A DNA stretch of 64,000 nt from Loktanella sp. 3ANDIMAR09 (GCF_001420005.1 NZ_LJAK01000005.1:124001-188000); one strand, 5' to 3'; counted from the stretch's first letter, positions 28,476 through 37,765 are shown. Notes: generated from the letters alone by a model not told the origin. Numbers and translations are program-made.

Positions 28476-29575
28476 GGGATGTCCTTTGGTGGTGTCAGTG
28501 TCACGGCCTGTCCGGTGCGGGCCGATTCCTGCGCCGCCTGCCCCATCATCACAGCCCAGATGCCGTCTGCGGGCGTCACCTCGACCGGGCCTGCACCGCG
28601 CACGGCAGCGGCAAAGCGTTGGTGTTGGTAAAAGGTCGATCCATTGTGGTCGCCCGCATCCAGCAGCACCGGATCGACGGGGATTTCCAGGGTATGCGGC
28701 CCCTTTGGACTGCGCGGGCTGACGGTCAGCTGTGCCGTGGGTGCAGGACCAAGGGCCGCCGGCCAGAACCGCCCCGGCCCCGGCACCTGCACGTCAATGC
28801 GCCCCTGCGGTCCGGTTGCGGTGATTTCCTCCTGATAGCGCGCCCCTTCGGCGAACATGCATAATTCCAGCATGGCGCGGGTTCCGTTGGCGAAATCGAC
28901 GATGACATAGGCGTTGTCCCAGATATCGGGGGCTTGGCCGTCGTAGGTTTCGGTCAGGTGGTTCACGTCCTGCCCGGCGCTGGCCATGACCCGGACCGGG
29001 TCGGATGCGAGAATGACACGCATCAGGTCAAAGAAATGGCAGCATTTTTCCACCAATGTCCCGCCGGATCGCGCGTTGAACCGGTTCCAGTCGCCAACCT
29101 TGGGCAAAAACGGAAAACGGTGTTCGCGGATCGTCAGCATCTTGATCCCGCCGGTTGCCGCCTGCGCCTGCGCAAGGAATGCGGCGACGGGTGGCATATA
29201 GCGGTATTCCATCGCGACCCAGATCGGGGCCGCGTGCCGGGCGACAATACCCTCAACGGCCGTCATGTCCGCGGGATCGGTGAACAGCGGTTTTTCACAC
29301 AGGACCGCGACGGGCCGGGTCTGGGTGATCTGGCGCAGTTGCGCGACGTGGCAATCGTTGGGGCTGACGATGACCACGGCGTCCAGCATAGGTTCAGACA
29401 GCAGATCCTCGAGACTGTCTGCAACACGCGCGCCCCCGGCCAGCGCGGCCCCCGATTGTGCAAGCTCCGGCACGGGATCAAAGACGACCGCCACGCGGGC
29501 ATCATCCAGCAGGGCGATGTTCTGGATATGCTCGCGGGCCATCATCCCGCAGCCGACGATTCCGTAATTCAACAT
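28472..29575 (-). CDS. Gfo/Idh/MocA family oxidoreductase
   Basis: This 367-residue cytoplasmic NAD(P)-dependent sugar or inositol dehydrogenase begins directly with the Rossmann fingerprint MLNYGIVGCGMMAREHIQNI, hence the ATG at 29575. VVIVSPNDCHVAQ and VLCEKPLF (the EKP motif) follow, then the C-terminal domain containing GGTLVEKCCHFFDLMRVIL, with the expected His pair. It sits between the GntR regulator and the GH3 glucosidase on the same strand, so the three probably form one unit that degrades a glycoside. The substrate is not readable. Confidence 0.88.
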   Translation of the reverse strand: MLNYGIVGCGMMAREHIQNIALLDDARVAVVFDPVPELAQSGAALAGGARVADSLEDLLSEPMLDAVVIVSPNDCHVAQLRQITQTRPVAVLCEKPLFTDPADMTAVEGIVARHAAPIWVAMEYRYMPPVAAFLAQAQAATGGIKMLTIREHRFPFLPKVGDWNRFNARSGGTLVEKCCHFFDLMRVILASDPVRVMASAGQDVNHLTETYDGQAPDIWDNAYVIVDFANGTRAMLELCMFAEGARYQEEITATGPQGRIDVQVPGPGRFWPAALGPAPTAQLTVSPRSPKGPHTLEIPVDPVLLDAGDHNGSTFYQHQRFAAAVRGAGPVEVTPADGIWAVMMGQAAQESARTGQAVTLTPPKDIP

Positions 29576-29585
29576 TTTCAACTTT

Positions 29586-30281
29586 TCAGCCTTTTCCTGC
29601 GCGCGAGACATAGCGTGCCTTGTCGTGATCGAACCATGTCCGCGACACCTCCATCGGCGTTGCAGATTGTTCCCAGCCCTCGCGCCAGACAAGGCAGCAT
29701 GGCGTGCCGGGGGACAGGGCGAAATCGACCGGTGCCCAGTCCGGCACCTGCCCCATTCCGATCCGATCCGCAATCCGGGTGATCGTCAGACCCAGCCGTG
29801 CGCTGTAGGCGCGGTAGAGAGATTCGCTCAAATCGCGCACGCCCAGCGCATGGCAGCCGTCGATCCAGATTTCCTCGAGTGCGGCGGGCAGATCATCCAG
29901 CAGCCGCAGACGCCGGATGCGCCAGGCCTGCGGGTGGGTCCAGCCACGCGGGGCAAAGGACGGGCGCGGATTGCGGCCAACGTCCAGCACGCGGGCAGAG
30001 GGGAAACCGCCACCCTCGGGCCGTTCCAACCGAAAGAAACTGTAGATGGACGTCACGTCTGCGCGGTGGCGGACGTAATTGCCCGACCCCTGCACCCGGT
30101 CCAGCAGCCCCTTGTCCGCCAGCACGGCCAGCGCCTTGCGCAGGGTGCCGACCGACAGCCCAAGATCGCGCGCCATCTCGCGTTCGCCCGGCAGCCGGGT
30201 GCCATCAGCCAGGTGCCCCGCCGTGATCTGACGGATCAACCTTTCGCTGACCGCGATATACTTGGGTAGTGTCTTTGCCAT
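29586..30281 (-). CDS. GntR-family transcriptional regulator (HutC/UTRA type)
   Basis: This is a 231-residue regulator. Residues about 1-70 are the GntR winged helix (LPGEREMARDLGLSVGTLRKA, then GSGNYVRHR). The C-terminal part has a UTRA-like ligand domain, with LRLLDDLPAALEEIWID and ISRIADRIG-type phrases. The ATG at 30281 has GGACAAAG upstream; an ATG seven codons earlier is possible. It is the first gene of the leftward glucosidase unit and faces the monooxygenase operon across 58 bp, so it probably controls both. The effector may be a sugar or sugar derivative. Confidence 0.87.
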   Translation of the reverse strand: MAKTLPKYIAVSERLIRQITAGHLADGTRLPGEREMARDLGLSVGTLRKALAVLADKGLLDRVQGSGNYVRHRADVTSIYSFFRLERPEGGGFPSARVLDVGRNPRPSFAPRGWTHPQAWRIRRLRLLDDLPAALEEIWIDGCHALGVRDLSESLYRAYSARLGLTITRIADRIGMGQVPDWAPVDFALSPGTPCCLVWREGWEQSATPMEVSRTWFDHDKARYVSRAGKG

Positions 30282-30339
30282 GCTTTGTCCGAATTGATCC
30301 ACTATTGCTACACGTCAGGGCCAGTGCTACGCAAGTCGG

Positions 30340-31500
30340 ATGAACCAGACAATCGTACCCATCACCAGCCCCGACCTTGATGCCGCAGAGGTGTCATGGT
30401 TTTCGGCGCTTTGTTCTGACGACTACCAGTTTCTCGGCGTCCCCGACGGCGATCTGCGATCCAGCTGGGATCACTGCCGCGACATCGGGTTGGAGGCGGA
30501 AAAGCAGGGATTTCGCAACCTGCTGTGTCCCTCGTCCTATCAGGTCGGTCAGGACACGCTGTCCTATGTCGCGGGCATGGCCCCCCTGACCGAACGCATC
30601 AATTTCCTCGCCGCCATCCGCTGCGGGGAAATGCAGCCCATCATGCTGGCACGCACCGTGGCCACGCTGGATCACATGTTGCAGGGGCGCCTGACCCTGA
30701 ACGTGATCAGCAGCGATTTCCCCGGAGAGGTCGCCGACAGCGCGTTCCGCTATCGCCGCAGTCACGAGGTGGTCGAGATCCTGCGACAGGCCTGGACGCG
30801 GGACACGATTGATTTCAGCGGCGAGGTCTACCAGTTCGCGGGCGTCTCGACGGATCCCGCACGCCCCTATCAGACCGGCGGCCCCCTGCTGTATTTCGGC
30901 GGCTATTCCCCCGCGGCACTGGAACTGTGCGGCGCGCAATGCGACGTCTATCTGATGTGGCCCGAAACCATGGACCAATTGGCCCAGCGCATGCGCGACG
31001 TGAACCAAAGGGCCGCATCCCACGGCCGGACACTCGATTACGGCCTGCGCGTACACATGATCGTACGCGACACCGAGGCCGAGGCCCGCGAATACGCCGA
31101 TTACATCGCCAGCAAACTGGACGACGAATACGGAAAGCTGATCCGCGACCGGGCGCATGATTCCATCTCGCTGGGTGTGGCGCATCAGGCGCGTGCGCGT
31201 GAACTGGCGGACCAGTTCGGCTATGTCGAACCGGGGCTGTGGACCGGCATCGGACGCGCGCGCTCCGGGTGTGGGGCCGCCCTCGTGGGGTCCACCGATC
31301 AGGTGATGTCCAAGATCGAAGCCTATCAGAAAATGGGCATTCGCGCGTTTATCTTTTCCGGCTACCCGCATATCGATGAGGCCCGGCATTTCGGCGCCCG
31401 CGTCATGCCACATCTGAAAACCTGTTCGCTGCCGCAGGCCTATGGCCGCGTGCCCGCCACCACACCGATGACGCCCCTGGGCGCAGGAGACCGCCGCTAA
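30340..31500 (+). CDS. LLM-class FMNH2-dependent monooxygenase (SsuD-like)
   Basis: This 386-residue protein has the luciferase-like barrel seen in alkanesulfonate monooxygenase SsuD: ERINFLAAIRCGEMQPIMLARTVATLDHMLQGRL, LNVISSDFPGE, RRSHEVVEILRQAWT and LYFGGYSPAALELCG. Such enzymes use FMNH2 from a separate reductase and O2 to split C-S bonds or oxidise other small organics. A flavin reductase gene two positions downstream supplies the partner. The stop codon and the next start overlap (TAATG). It is the first gene of an operon running to the TRAP genes. Confidence 0.87.
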   Translation: MNQTIVPITSPDLDAAEVSWFSALCSDDYQFLGVPDGDLRSSWDHCRDIGLEAEKQGFRNLLCPSSYQVGQDTLSYVAGMAPLTERINFLAAIRCGEMQPIMLARTVATLDHMLQGRLTLNVISSDFPGEVADSAFRYRRSHEVVEILRQAWTRDTIDFSGEVYQFAGVSTDPARPYQTGGPLLYFGGYSPAALELCGAQCDVYLMWPETMDQLAQRMRDVNQRAASHGRTLDYGLRVHMIVRDTEAEAREYADYIASKLDDEYGKLIRDRAHDSISLGVAHQARARELADQFGYVEPGLWTGIGRARSGCGAALVGSTDQVMSKIEAYQKMGIRAFIFSGYPHIDEARHFGARVMPHLKTCSLPQAYGRVPATTPMTPLGAGDRR

Positions 31501-32393
31501 TGGACCGCATTTCGATCACCGACGACCTCGACTTCAGCCGTATCGTCTACGGCATGTGGCGTCTGGGCGATGACGCCGACACCAGCCCCGCCCACGTACA
31601 GGCCAAGATCGAGGCCTGTCTGGACCAGGGCATCACCACCATGGACCAGGCCGACATCTATGGCGGCTACATGGCAGAGGAAATCATGGGGACCGCGCTG
31701 AAACAGGCTCCCGCCCTGCGCGACCAGATCGAGGTCGTGACCAAATGCGATATCGTCGTCGATGCAGGCCGCCATGCAGGTGCGCCGGTCAAATACTATG
31801 ACACCACCCGCGCGTACATCGAGGCGTCCGTCGATGCGTCGTTGTCGCTGATGGGGCTGGACAGGATTGATCTGTTGCTGATCCACCGCCCCGACCCGCT
31901 GATGGACCATCTTGAGACCGGCCGCGCGCTGGATGATCTGGTGGCGTCAGGCAAGGTGCGCGCCGTGGGCGTGTCGAATTTCCGCCCCTGGGACTGGGAC
32001 CTGCTGCAATCTGCAATGGACACACCGCTTGCGACCAACCAGATCGAACTGTCGCTGACCGCCCGCGATGCCTTTGTGAACGGCGATCTGGCGCATCTGC
32101 AACGCCTGGGCAAACCCGCGATGGCATGGTCGCCCCTTGGCGGCGGCAGTTTGATGGACGGATCGAACGCCGCCCTGACGGCCGAGATGGAAACCATCGC
32201 AAAAGACACGGGAACCGACATTGCCGCCGTTGCCACCGCCTGGCTCTTGGCGCATCCTGCCAAAATCCTGCCCGTCATGGGCACGAACACCTTATCAAGG
32301 ATCAAGGCCCTGTCAGACGCACTGAACATCGCACTCACGCGGCCGCAATGGTTCGCACTGTATACCGCAGCCCGCGGAGAGGAAGTCGCATGA
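31500..32393 (+). CDS. Aldo/keto reductase, YdhF-like
   Basis: This 297-residue NADPH-dependent TIM-barrel reductase has the AKR features TTMDQADIYGGYMAEEIMG (catalytic Asp-Tyr), KCDIV (Lys), DLLLIHRPDPLMD (His), VGVSNFRPWDWDLL and a cofactor end PVMGTNTLSRI. Lengths and motifs fit the E. coli YdhF branch, whose substrate is not known. It is embedded between the monooxygenase and its reductase, overlapping both by a few bases, so it probably reduces an aldehyde or ketone released by the monooxygenase step. Confidence 0.87.
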   Translation: MDRISITDDLDFSRIVYGMWRLGDDADTSPAHVQAKIEACLDQGITTMDQADIYGGYMAEEIMGTALKQAPALRDQIEVVTKCDIVVDAGRHAGAPVKYYDTTRAYIEASVDASLSLMGLDRIDLLLIHRPDPLMDHLETGRALDDLVASGKVRAVGVSNFRPWDWDLLQSAMDTPLATNQIELSLTARDAFVNGDLAHLQRLGKPAMAWSPLGGGSLMDGSNAALTAEMETIAKDTGTDIAAVATAWLLAHPAKILPVMGTNTLSRIKALSDALNIALTRPQWFALYTAARGEEVA

Positions 32394-32899
32394 GCATGGA
32401 CGCAGGCACCATCGCCACCTTCGACCCGTCATCGGACCCCGACAGCTTTCGCGGGGCGCTGGGGACATTCGTCACCGGCGTGACCGTCATCACGACCGAC
32501 AGCCCCGAGGGGCCGGTCGCCATCGTGGCCAACAGTTTTGCCAGTGTCTCGCTGGACCCGCCGCTTGTGCTGTGGTCCCCCGCAAAGGCCAGCAAGCGGT
32601 TCGAACATTTCGCGGGTTCGCGCCGCTTTGCGGTGCATGTGCTGGCATCCGACCAGCGCGACATCTGTGCCGCGATCATCGCGTCGAAAACCGCAATCAC
32701 CAAGGTGCCGACCCACCTGTCGCATTGCGGCATGCCCATCATCGAAGGCGCGCTTGCCACCTTCGAATGCAGCCTCGAGGCAACCCACGACGCGGGCGAT
32801 CATGTCATCGTCGTCGGCCGGGTGACCAAGGCGCATCACGGCGGCGGCGAACCGCTGGTGTTTCACGCGGGCAAATACGGGGCATTCCAGGGCGACTGA
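32390..32899 (+). CDS. Flavin reductase (FMN-dependent, HpaC/SsuE-like)
   Basis: This 169-residue protein has the flavin reductase core FRGALGTFVTGVTVITT and VANSFASVSLDPPLVLW, then FAVHVLASDQ and VVGRVTKAHH near the C-terminus. It reduces FMN with NAD(P)H and hands FMNH2 to the LLM monooxygenase two genes upstream. The ATG at 32390 overlaps the AKR stop codon (ATGA), so these genes are coupled. After it a repeat element of the scattered type occupies most of the space before the TRAP genes. Confidence 0.9.
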   Translation: MSMDAGTIATFDPSSDPDSFRGALGTFVTGVTVITTDSPEGPVAIVANSFASVSLDPPLVLWSPAKASKRFEHFAGSRRFAVHVLASDQRDICAAIIASKTAITKVPTHLSHCGMPIIEGALATFECSLEATHDAGDHVIVVGRVTKAHHGGGEPLVFHAGKYGAFQGD

Positions 32900-32903
32900 C
32901 AGG

Positions 32904-32959
32904 CATCATCTTGCCCGAAATACTCCGGGGGGCGGCGTAGCCGGGGGGCAGCGCCCCCG
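32904..32959 (+). repeat. Dispersed GC-hairpin repeat, copy A
   Basis: It begins CATCATCTTGCCCGAAATA, continues to CTCCGGGGGG and ends in a GGGGGGCAGCGCCCCC hairpin. It separates the flavin reductase from the TRAP genes and could reduce read-through. Confidence 0.75.
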
Positions 32960-33001
32960 CCATCGCCCGCCACAGGGCACACAGACAGGGGAGGAGCCGG
33001 C

Positions 33002-33595
33002 ATGCCGGTCCTGTTGGGGGTCCTCTGGCCCCTCGAGAAACTGAACACGACGCTGCTGGCCATCGGCCGGATTGCGGCCGTGATCGCACTTGCCATCATG
33101 GTAGCCCTGATCCTGGGTCAGGTGTTTTTCCGCTATGTGCTCAACGACGCCCCCAACTGGACCGAAGAGGCCGCCCGTTTCGGCATGTTGTGGATGACCG
33201 GTCTGATGGCCCCCGTCGCCTACCGCCGGGGCGGCTTCGTCAGCATCGACATGCTGGAACGCGCCCTGCCCCGCCTTATGGCAGCATTGCTGTCGCTGGT
33301 GCTCTTGACGATCACCATGTGGGTGCTGCTGATCCTGTGGGAACGCGGTTTGAACAACCATATCGACACGATGTCGGGCCGGGGCCGCCTGCCTGCGCTG
33401 CGCCTGCCGCTGGACATCTTTGGCGGTGACACCATCCGGTTTCGCAACTGGTGGATGTTTGCCTCTTTGTGGGTCGGAATCAGCCTGCTCATCCTCGTGA
33501 ATGCCGAACTGATGCTGCGCCAGATCGTGACGCTTTTGGGCGGGGCCGACCGGCTGCGCCCCCTGCCGGGCACCGATGCGGTGGGGGCCGAATAA
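33002..33595 (+). CDS. dctQ: TRAP transporter small permease (DctQ type)
   Basis: This 197-residue inner-membrane protein has four transmembrane helices and the DctQ signature VFFRYVLNDAPNWTEEAARFGMLWMTGL followed by YRRGGFVSIDML. It pairs with the large permease in sodium-driven solute uptake. GGGGAGGAG precedes the ATG. Its stop codon overlaps the start of the next gene (TAATG). At its end (about residues 125-145) it has an extra loop, GRGRLPALRLPLDIFGG, not usual in the shortest DctQ proteins. Confidence 0.9.
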   Translation: MPVLLGVLWPLEKLNTTLLAIGRIAAVIALAIMVALILGQVFFRYVLNDAPNWTEEAARFGMLWMTGLMAPVAYRRGGFVSIDMLERALPRLMAALLSLVLLTITMWVLLILWERGLNNHIDTMSGRGRLPALRLPLDIFGGDTIRFRNWWMFASLWVGISLLILVNAELMLRQIVTLLGGADRLRPLPGTDAVGAE

Positions 33596-35073
33596 TGCTG
33601 TTGTGGTTCCTGCCCCTGTTTTTGCTGCTGATCCTGATCGGCCTGCCCATCGTGTTTGCCCTGATGGCCTCGCCCATCGCGCTGATCCTTCTGCAAGGCG
33701 ACGAACGCAACGTGGTGGCGGGTCTCTACCGCAATTTCTACAACGGCATGGACAGCTTTCCGCTGATGGCGCTGCCGTTCTTCATGCTGGCAGGCGAGAT
33801 CATGAACCGCGGCGGCATCACCATGCGGCTGGTCGAGTTTTCGCAGGCCCTCATCGGCCATTTCCGCGGCGGTCTGGCGCATGTGAACATCCTGTCGTCG
33901 TTCCTGTTTGCAGGCATGTCGGGCTCTGCGGTGGCGGATGTCTCGGCGCTGGGCTCCACCCTGATCCCCGCGATGGAGAAAAACGGCTATACACGCCGCT
34001 TTGCCGCAGCGATCACCGCGGCCAGTTCCGTCATCGGCCCGATCATCCCCCCCAGCGGCATCATGATCATCTACGCCTACGTCATGGGCGAGAGCGTCGC
34101 GGCCCTGTTTCTGGCCGGTATCGTGCCGGGTATTCTGGTCGGGCTGGGGTTGATGCTGACCGTGCGGCTGATGGCCGACCGCTATGACCTGCCCAAGGCC
34201 GAACGCATCGTCAGCCCCGGACAGACCATCAGCCGGACCGAATACTGGGTCAGTTTCGCGCTGTTGCGTCTGAACCTTGGCTATCTGGTCTTTGCGCTCA
34301 CGGGGCTGATCATGACGGCCAATGGCTTTGGCGGATGGATGCATTATGCCGTGTCGGTCATTGCCGTGCATTTCGGCCTTCTGCGCCTGCGTGAACGTGT
34401 CAGCCCCGATTTCCGCCTGATCTGCAAAAAGGCCGTGGCCCCGCTGCAAACCCCGATCATCATTCTGGGCGGCATCCTGTTGGGGGTGTTTACCCCGACC
34501 GAAGCCTCTGCCGTCGCCGTGGCCTATGCGCTGATCGTCAGCTTTTTCGTGTTGCGCTCGATGACCCTGCGCGACCTCTGGGCGGTGCTGTCGAAATCGG
34601 CACTTGGCACCGCGGCCGTGTTGTTGCTGGTGGGTGCCGCGGTCGCGTTCAAGACGGTGGTGTCCCTGTCCTACGCGCCGCAGATCATGTCGGATTTCAT
34701 GCTGTCGCTGTCGTCCAATCCGCTGATCCTGCTGTTCTTGATCAATATACTGCTGTTCGTCGTAGGCATGTTTCTGGATGCGGGCCCCGCGATCATCATC
34801 CTCGGCCCGATCCTGGGTCCGATCTTTGTCAGCCTCGGCGTCGATCCGATCCATTTCGCCATGATCATGAGCGTGAACCTCACCGTGGGCCTCGCCACGC
34901 CGCCGATGGGGCTGGTGCTGTTCGTCAGTTCGACCGTCTCGGGCGAACGGGTGGAAACCATCGCCCGCGCGATCCTGCCGTTTCTCGCGGTCGAAATTTT
35001 TGTCATATTTCTGATCACATATATCCCCGAGATATCCATGACGATTCCCCGCTTGACGGGGTTCGCCCAATAA
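33595..35073 (+). CDS. dctM: TRAP transporter large permease (DctM type)
   Basis: This 492-residue protein has about twelve to fourteen hydrophobic segments. Signature sequences are PLMALPFFMLAGEIMNRGG, FAGMSGSAVADVSALGS, GPIIPPSGIMIIYAY, GGILLGVFTPTEASAVAV and LATPPMGLVLFVSS, all diagnostic for DctM. It is the main transmembrane channel of the TRAP system. The ATG at 33595 overlaps the DctQ stop. About two transmembrane segments (residues 225-265) carry the region YLVFALTGLIMTANGFGGW, seen in the longer members. Confidence 0.95.
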   Translation: MLLWFLPLFLLLILIGLPIVFALMASPIALILLQGDERNVVAGLYRNFYNGMDSFPLMALPFFMLAGEIMNRGGITMRLVEFSQALIGHFRGGLAHVNILSSFLFAGMSGSAVADVSALGSTLIPAMEKNGYTRRFAAAITAASSVIGPIIPPSGIMIIYAYVMGESVAALFLAGIVPGILVGLGLMLTVRLMADRYDLPKAERIVSPGQTISRTEYWVSFALLRLNLGYLVFALTGLIMTANGFGGWMHYAVSVIAVHFGLLRLRERVSPDFRLICKKAVAPLQTPIIILGGILLGVFTPTEASAVAVAYALIVSFFVLRSMTLRDLWAVLSKSALGTAAVLLLVGAAVAFKTVVSLSYAPQIMSDFMLSLSSNPLILLFLINILLFVVGMFLDAGPAIIILGPILGPIFVSLGVDPIHFAMIMSVNLTVGLATPPMGLVLFVSSTVSGERVETIARAILPFLAVEIFVIFLITYIPEISMTIPRLTGFAQ

Positions 35074-35109
35074 CAAGAGACTGACGTCACCAACCAAGGG
35101 AGAGAGACC

Positions 35110-36177
35110 ATGAAACATCTGCTGACCGGGGCCCTGGCCGCCGCCATGCTGGCGGGCACCACCGCGGCCTGGGCCGAGGCCCACACGGAATTCACCATCC
35201 GCGCAACGGCCAATTCCAACGAAAACGACGAGGATTACGACGGTCTGGTCGTGTTCAAGAACTACGTCGAGAGCGCGTCGAACGGCAAGATCGCCGTCGA
35301 GATGTTCATCGGCACGCAGCTGTGTTCCACCGGCGAGGAATGCCTCGAGGGCGTGGCCGAAGGGTCGATCGACGTCTACATCTCGACCTCCGGCGGTACG
35401 GCCTCGCTGTTTCCTTTCGTGCAGGTGCTGGACCTGCCCTACCTGATGGCCGACGACCGCGTGGCCGAAGCCGTGCTGGACAACGGATCGCCATTCGTGG
35501 CGACCATGCGCCAGCTGGTGCGCGACGCCTCTGACGATCAGGTGCGCCTGATGACCATCGGCAACACCGGTGGCTGGCGCAACTTTGCCAACACGCAACG
35601 CCGCGTGCAGCAGCCCTCTGATCTCGAAGGTCTGAAAATCCGCACCGTTCCGGCAGAACTGCCGCAGGTGCTGACCTCCGCGCTGGGGGCCTCGCCCACG
35701 GGCATTCCGTGGCCAGAGCTGTTCACCTCGCTGCAAACCGGCGTGGTCGAGGGCACGAAGAACGGCATCACCGACATCATGTCGATGAAATTCCCCGATG
35801 CGGGCCTGCAGTATCTGACCCTGGACGGCCACGCCTACATGGGCGCGCTGTGGTTCATGAACAACGAAAAATTCATGTCCATGCCAGAGGATCTGCGCAA
35901 GGTCGTGGCCGATGGATTCTACCAGTTGCAGCAGGCGACATTCGCCTCGCCCAAGCGGAAATCCATCGAGGCCTACCAGGCCTTTGTTGACGGCGGCGGC
36001 GACATCTACGTCCCCACCCCCGAGGAAAAGCAGATGTTCCTCGAGGCCGCAGCCCCGGTGCAGGACTGGTTCCGTGAAAACGTCGAAGGCGGCAACGCGG
36101 CACTGGATTCCATGCTCGCAACCGTCGCCGATGTTCAGGCGCGGCTCGATGCGGAATACGCAGCAGAACTGAACTGA
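35110..36177 (+). CDS. dctP: TRAP transporter substrate-binding protein (DctP type)
   Basis: This 355-residue periplasmic protein has a cleavable signal peptide (LAAAMLAGTTAAWAEA). The mature part has EVFIGTQLC-type, GLKIRTVPAELPQVLTSALGASPTGIPWPELFTSLQTGVVEG and DIMSMKFPDAG segments of the DctP fold, including the conserved Arg in IRTV that pairs with a substrate carboxylate. It sets the specificity of the transporter, whose likely cargo is an organic acid or sugar acid. GGGAGAGAG is upstream of the ATG. A strong terminator follows. Confidence 0.93.
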   Translation: MKHLLTGALAAAMLAGTTAAWAEAHTEFTIRATANSNENDEDYDGLVVFKNYVESASNGKIAVEMFIGTQLCSTGEECLEGVAEGSIDVYISTSGGTASLFPFVQVLDLPYLMADDRVAEAVLDNGSPFVATMRQLVRDASDDQVRLMTIGNTGGWRNFANTQRRVQQPSDLEGLKIRTVPAELPQVLTSALGASPTGIPWPELFTSLQTGVVEGTKNGITDIMSMKFPDAGLQYLTLDGHAYMGALWFMNNEKFMSMPEDLRKVVADGFYQLQQATFASPKRKSIEAYQAFVDGGGDIYVPTPEEKQMFLEAAAPVQDWFRENVEGGNAALDSMLATVADVQARLDAEYAAELN

Positions 36178-36199
36178 CCCCGACCAACCTGATTCCAAA

Positions 36200-36226
36200 G
36201 GGGGCCGCGATCCGCGGCCCCCTTTT
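36200..36226 (+). terminator. Intrinsic terminator of the monooxygenase-TRAP operon
   Basis: A perfect 10-bp stem, GGGGGCCGCG with CGCGGCCCCC, has a 3-nt loop and is followed by TTTT. It lies 22 nt after the DctP stop codon. Confidence 0.9.
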
Positions 36227-36275
36227 CGTTTCGCGCCTGTGGCAAACACCGTATGCAGGGGGCATGCCGCCTGTG

Positions 36276-36332
36276 CATCATCTTGCCAAAAATACCTCCG
36301 GGGGACGCCGTCAGGCGGGGGGCAGCGCCCCC
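36276..36332 (+). repeat. Dispersed GC-hairpin repeat, copy B, overlapping the end of xylB
   Basis: It reads CATCATCTTGCCAAAAATA, then CCTCCGGGGG and, after a short spacer, a GGGGGGCAGCGCCCCC hairpin. The hairpin encodes the last residues of xylulokinase (GSGALPPA) and contains its stop codon. Confidence 0.8.
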
Positions 36333-37765
36333 GACCCGGTCACCGCCCCGTAGGACGCCCGATACCGCGCATGGGCGGCAACAAAATCGTCCTGCAACGC
36401 GACCACCGGTTCCACAATCCGCGCGATCTGCGGTGTTGTGGCAACCGCCTCGACACCCGCGCCGGTCGCAGCCATCAGGCCCAGGCGCGCAGCCCCGAAT
36501 GCGCCGCCGAAATCACCGGCCACCGGAATTTCCACCGGCAGACCAAGTGCCGTAGCGATCGCCTGCACCCAGTAGTCGGACCGCGTGCCACCGCCGACAC
36601 CGATCAGCCGGTCGATCTGCGTGCCGGTCCCCGTCAGCGCGTCATAGCTGTCACGAAACGCGTGGGTGACACCCTCGAGCACGGCACGGGTGATGGCGTC
36701 GCGGTCAGTGGCATGATCCAGATGCATCAGCTGGCCGCGCACGGCGGCGTCATTGTGCGGTGTGCGCTCTCCCCCCAGATAAGGCAGGAAAAGCGCGCCG
36801 CCCGGTGCGCGCAGCTCTCCCAGGTGCGCCGTCAGATCAGACGCTTTCGCCCCTGCGATCCCTGCCCACCAGTTGATCGCGTCGCCTGCGGCCAGGATCA
36901 CGCCCATCTGGTGCCAGGTGTCAGGCAATGCATGACAGAACGTATGCACCGCACTGGCCGCATCGGGCTGATAGCTGGCAGAGGCGGCAAACAGCACGCC
37001 AGAGGTCCCCAGCGACACAAAGGCCTGTCCAGGCTGCACCACGCCCACGCCCACGGCGCTGGCCGCATTGTCGCCGCCACCGCCTGCAACGACGACTTGT
37101 CCCATGCCCCAGTCAGACGCCAGCGCTGGGCGCAACATGCCTGACGCCTGTGATCCTTCGACCAGACGGGGCATCGCATCACGGTCCAGCCCGGTCGCGG
37201 CCAGCAGATCGTCAGACCAGTCGCGCGCGGCCACGTCCAGCCAACTGGTGCCTGCCGCGTCCGACATCTCTGCGACATGCTCGCCGGTCAGCCACAGGCG
37301 CAGGTAATCCTTGGGCAGCAGGACCTTGGCCACGCGGGCAAACAGCTCGGGTTCATGGTTGCGCACCCAGGCCAGTTTCGGCGCAGTGAAACCGGGAAAG
37401 ACGATATTGCCGGTCAGGCGACGAAAGTCGGGGTTGTCGTCCAGCACTGCCGCCTCGCGCGCGGCACGGGTATCGTTCCACAGGATGCAGGGGCGCAGTA
37501 CCGCGTTATTGCTGTCCAGCAGTGTGGCACCATGCATATGTCCCGACAGGCCAATGCCCTGCACAGCCGACAGATCGACCTGATCGCGCAAGCCGCCCAT
37601 GACCTGCTGCGCGGCCGCGATCCAGTCGGCGGGGTCCTGTTCGGACCAGCCATCATGCGGGCGCTGCACTGCAAGGGGTGCGACGGCTTCGGCCAGAACA
37701 CGCTGGTTGTCATCGATCACGATTCCCTTGAGCCCCGACGTGCCCAGGTCCAACCCGATAAACAT
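36311..37765 (-). CDS. xylB: Xylulokinase
   Basis: This 484-residue FGGY-family kinase phosphorylates D-xylulose in the cytoplasm to feed the pentose phosphate pathway. The FGGY N-domain begins MFIGLDLGTSGLKGIVIDD. GLSGHMHGATLLD and CILWNDTRAAREA carry substrate residues, and LIGVGGGTRSDYWVQAIAT is the ATP-binding signature. AAAGGAT precedes the ATG at 37765. It is convergent to the TRAP operon. The last few codons lie in a repeat element, so the C-terminus is probably not part of the ancestral protein. Confidence 0.93.
   Translation of the reverse strand: MFIGLDLGTSGLKGIVIDDNQRVLAEAVAPLAVQRPHDGWSEQDPADWIAAAQQVMGGLRDQVDLSAVQGIGLSGHMHGATLLDSNNAVLRPCILWNDTRAAREAAVLDDNPDFRRLTGNIVFPGFTAPKLAWVRNHEPELFARVAKVLLPKDYLRLWLTGEHVAEMSDAAGTSWLDVAARDWSDDLLAATGLDRDAMPRLVEGSQASGMLRPALASDWGMGQVVVAGGGGDNAASAVGVGVVQPGQAFVSLGTSGVLFAASASYQPDAASAVHTFCHALPDTWHQMGVILAAGDAINWWAGIAGAKASDLTAHLGELRAPGGALFLPYLGGERTPHNDAAVRGQLMHLDHATDRDAITRAVLEGVTHAFRDSYDALTGTGTQIDRLIGVGGGTRSDYWVQAIATALGLPVEIPVAGDFGGAFGAARLGLMAATGAGVEAVATTPQIARIVEPVVALQDDFVAAHARYRASYGAVTGSGALPPA

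Noticed and set aside
33220-36249. 1009-codon minus-strand ORF across the TRAP genes
   Set aside because: It covers DctQ, DctM and DctP in antisense. Its low-complexity His/Gln/Asp content is typical of a shadow frame.
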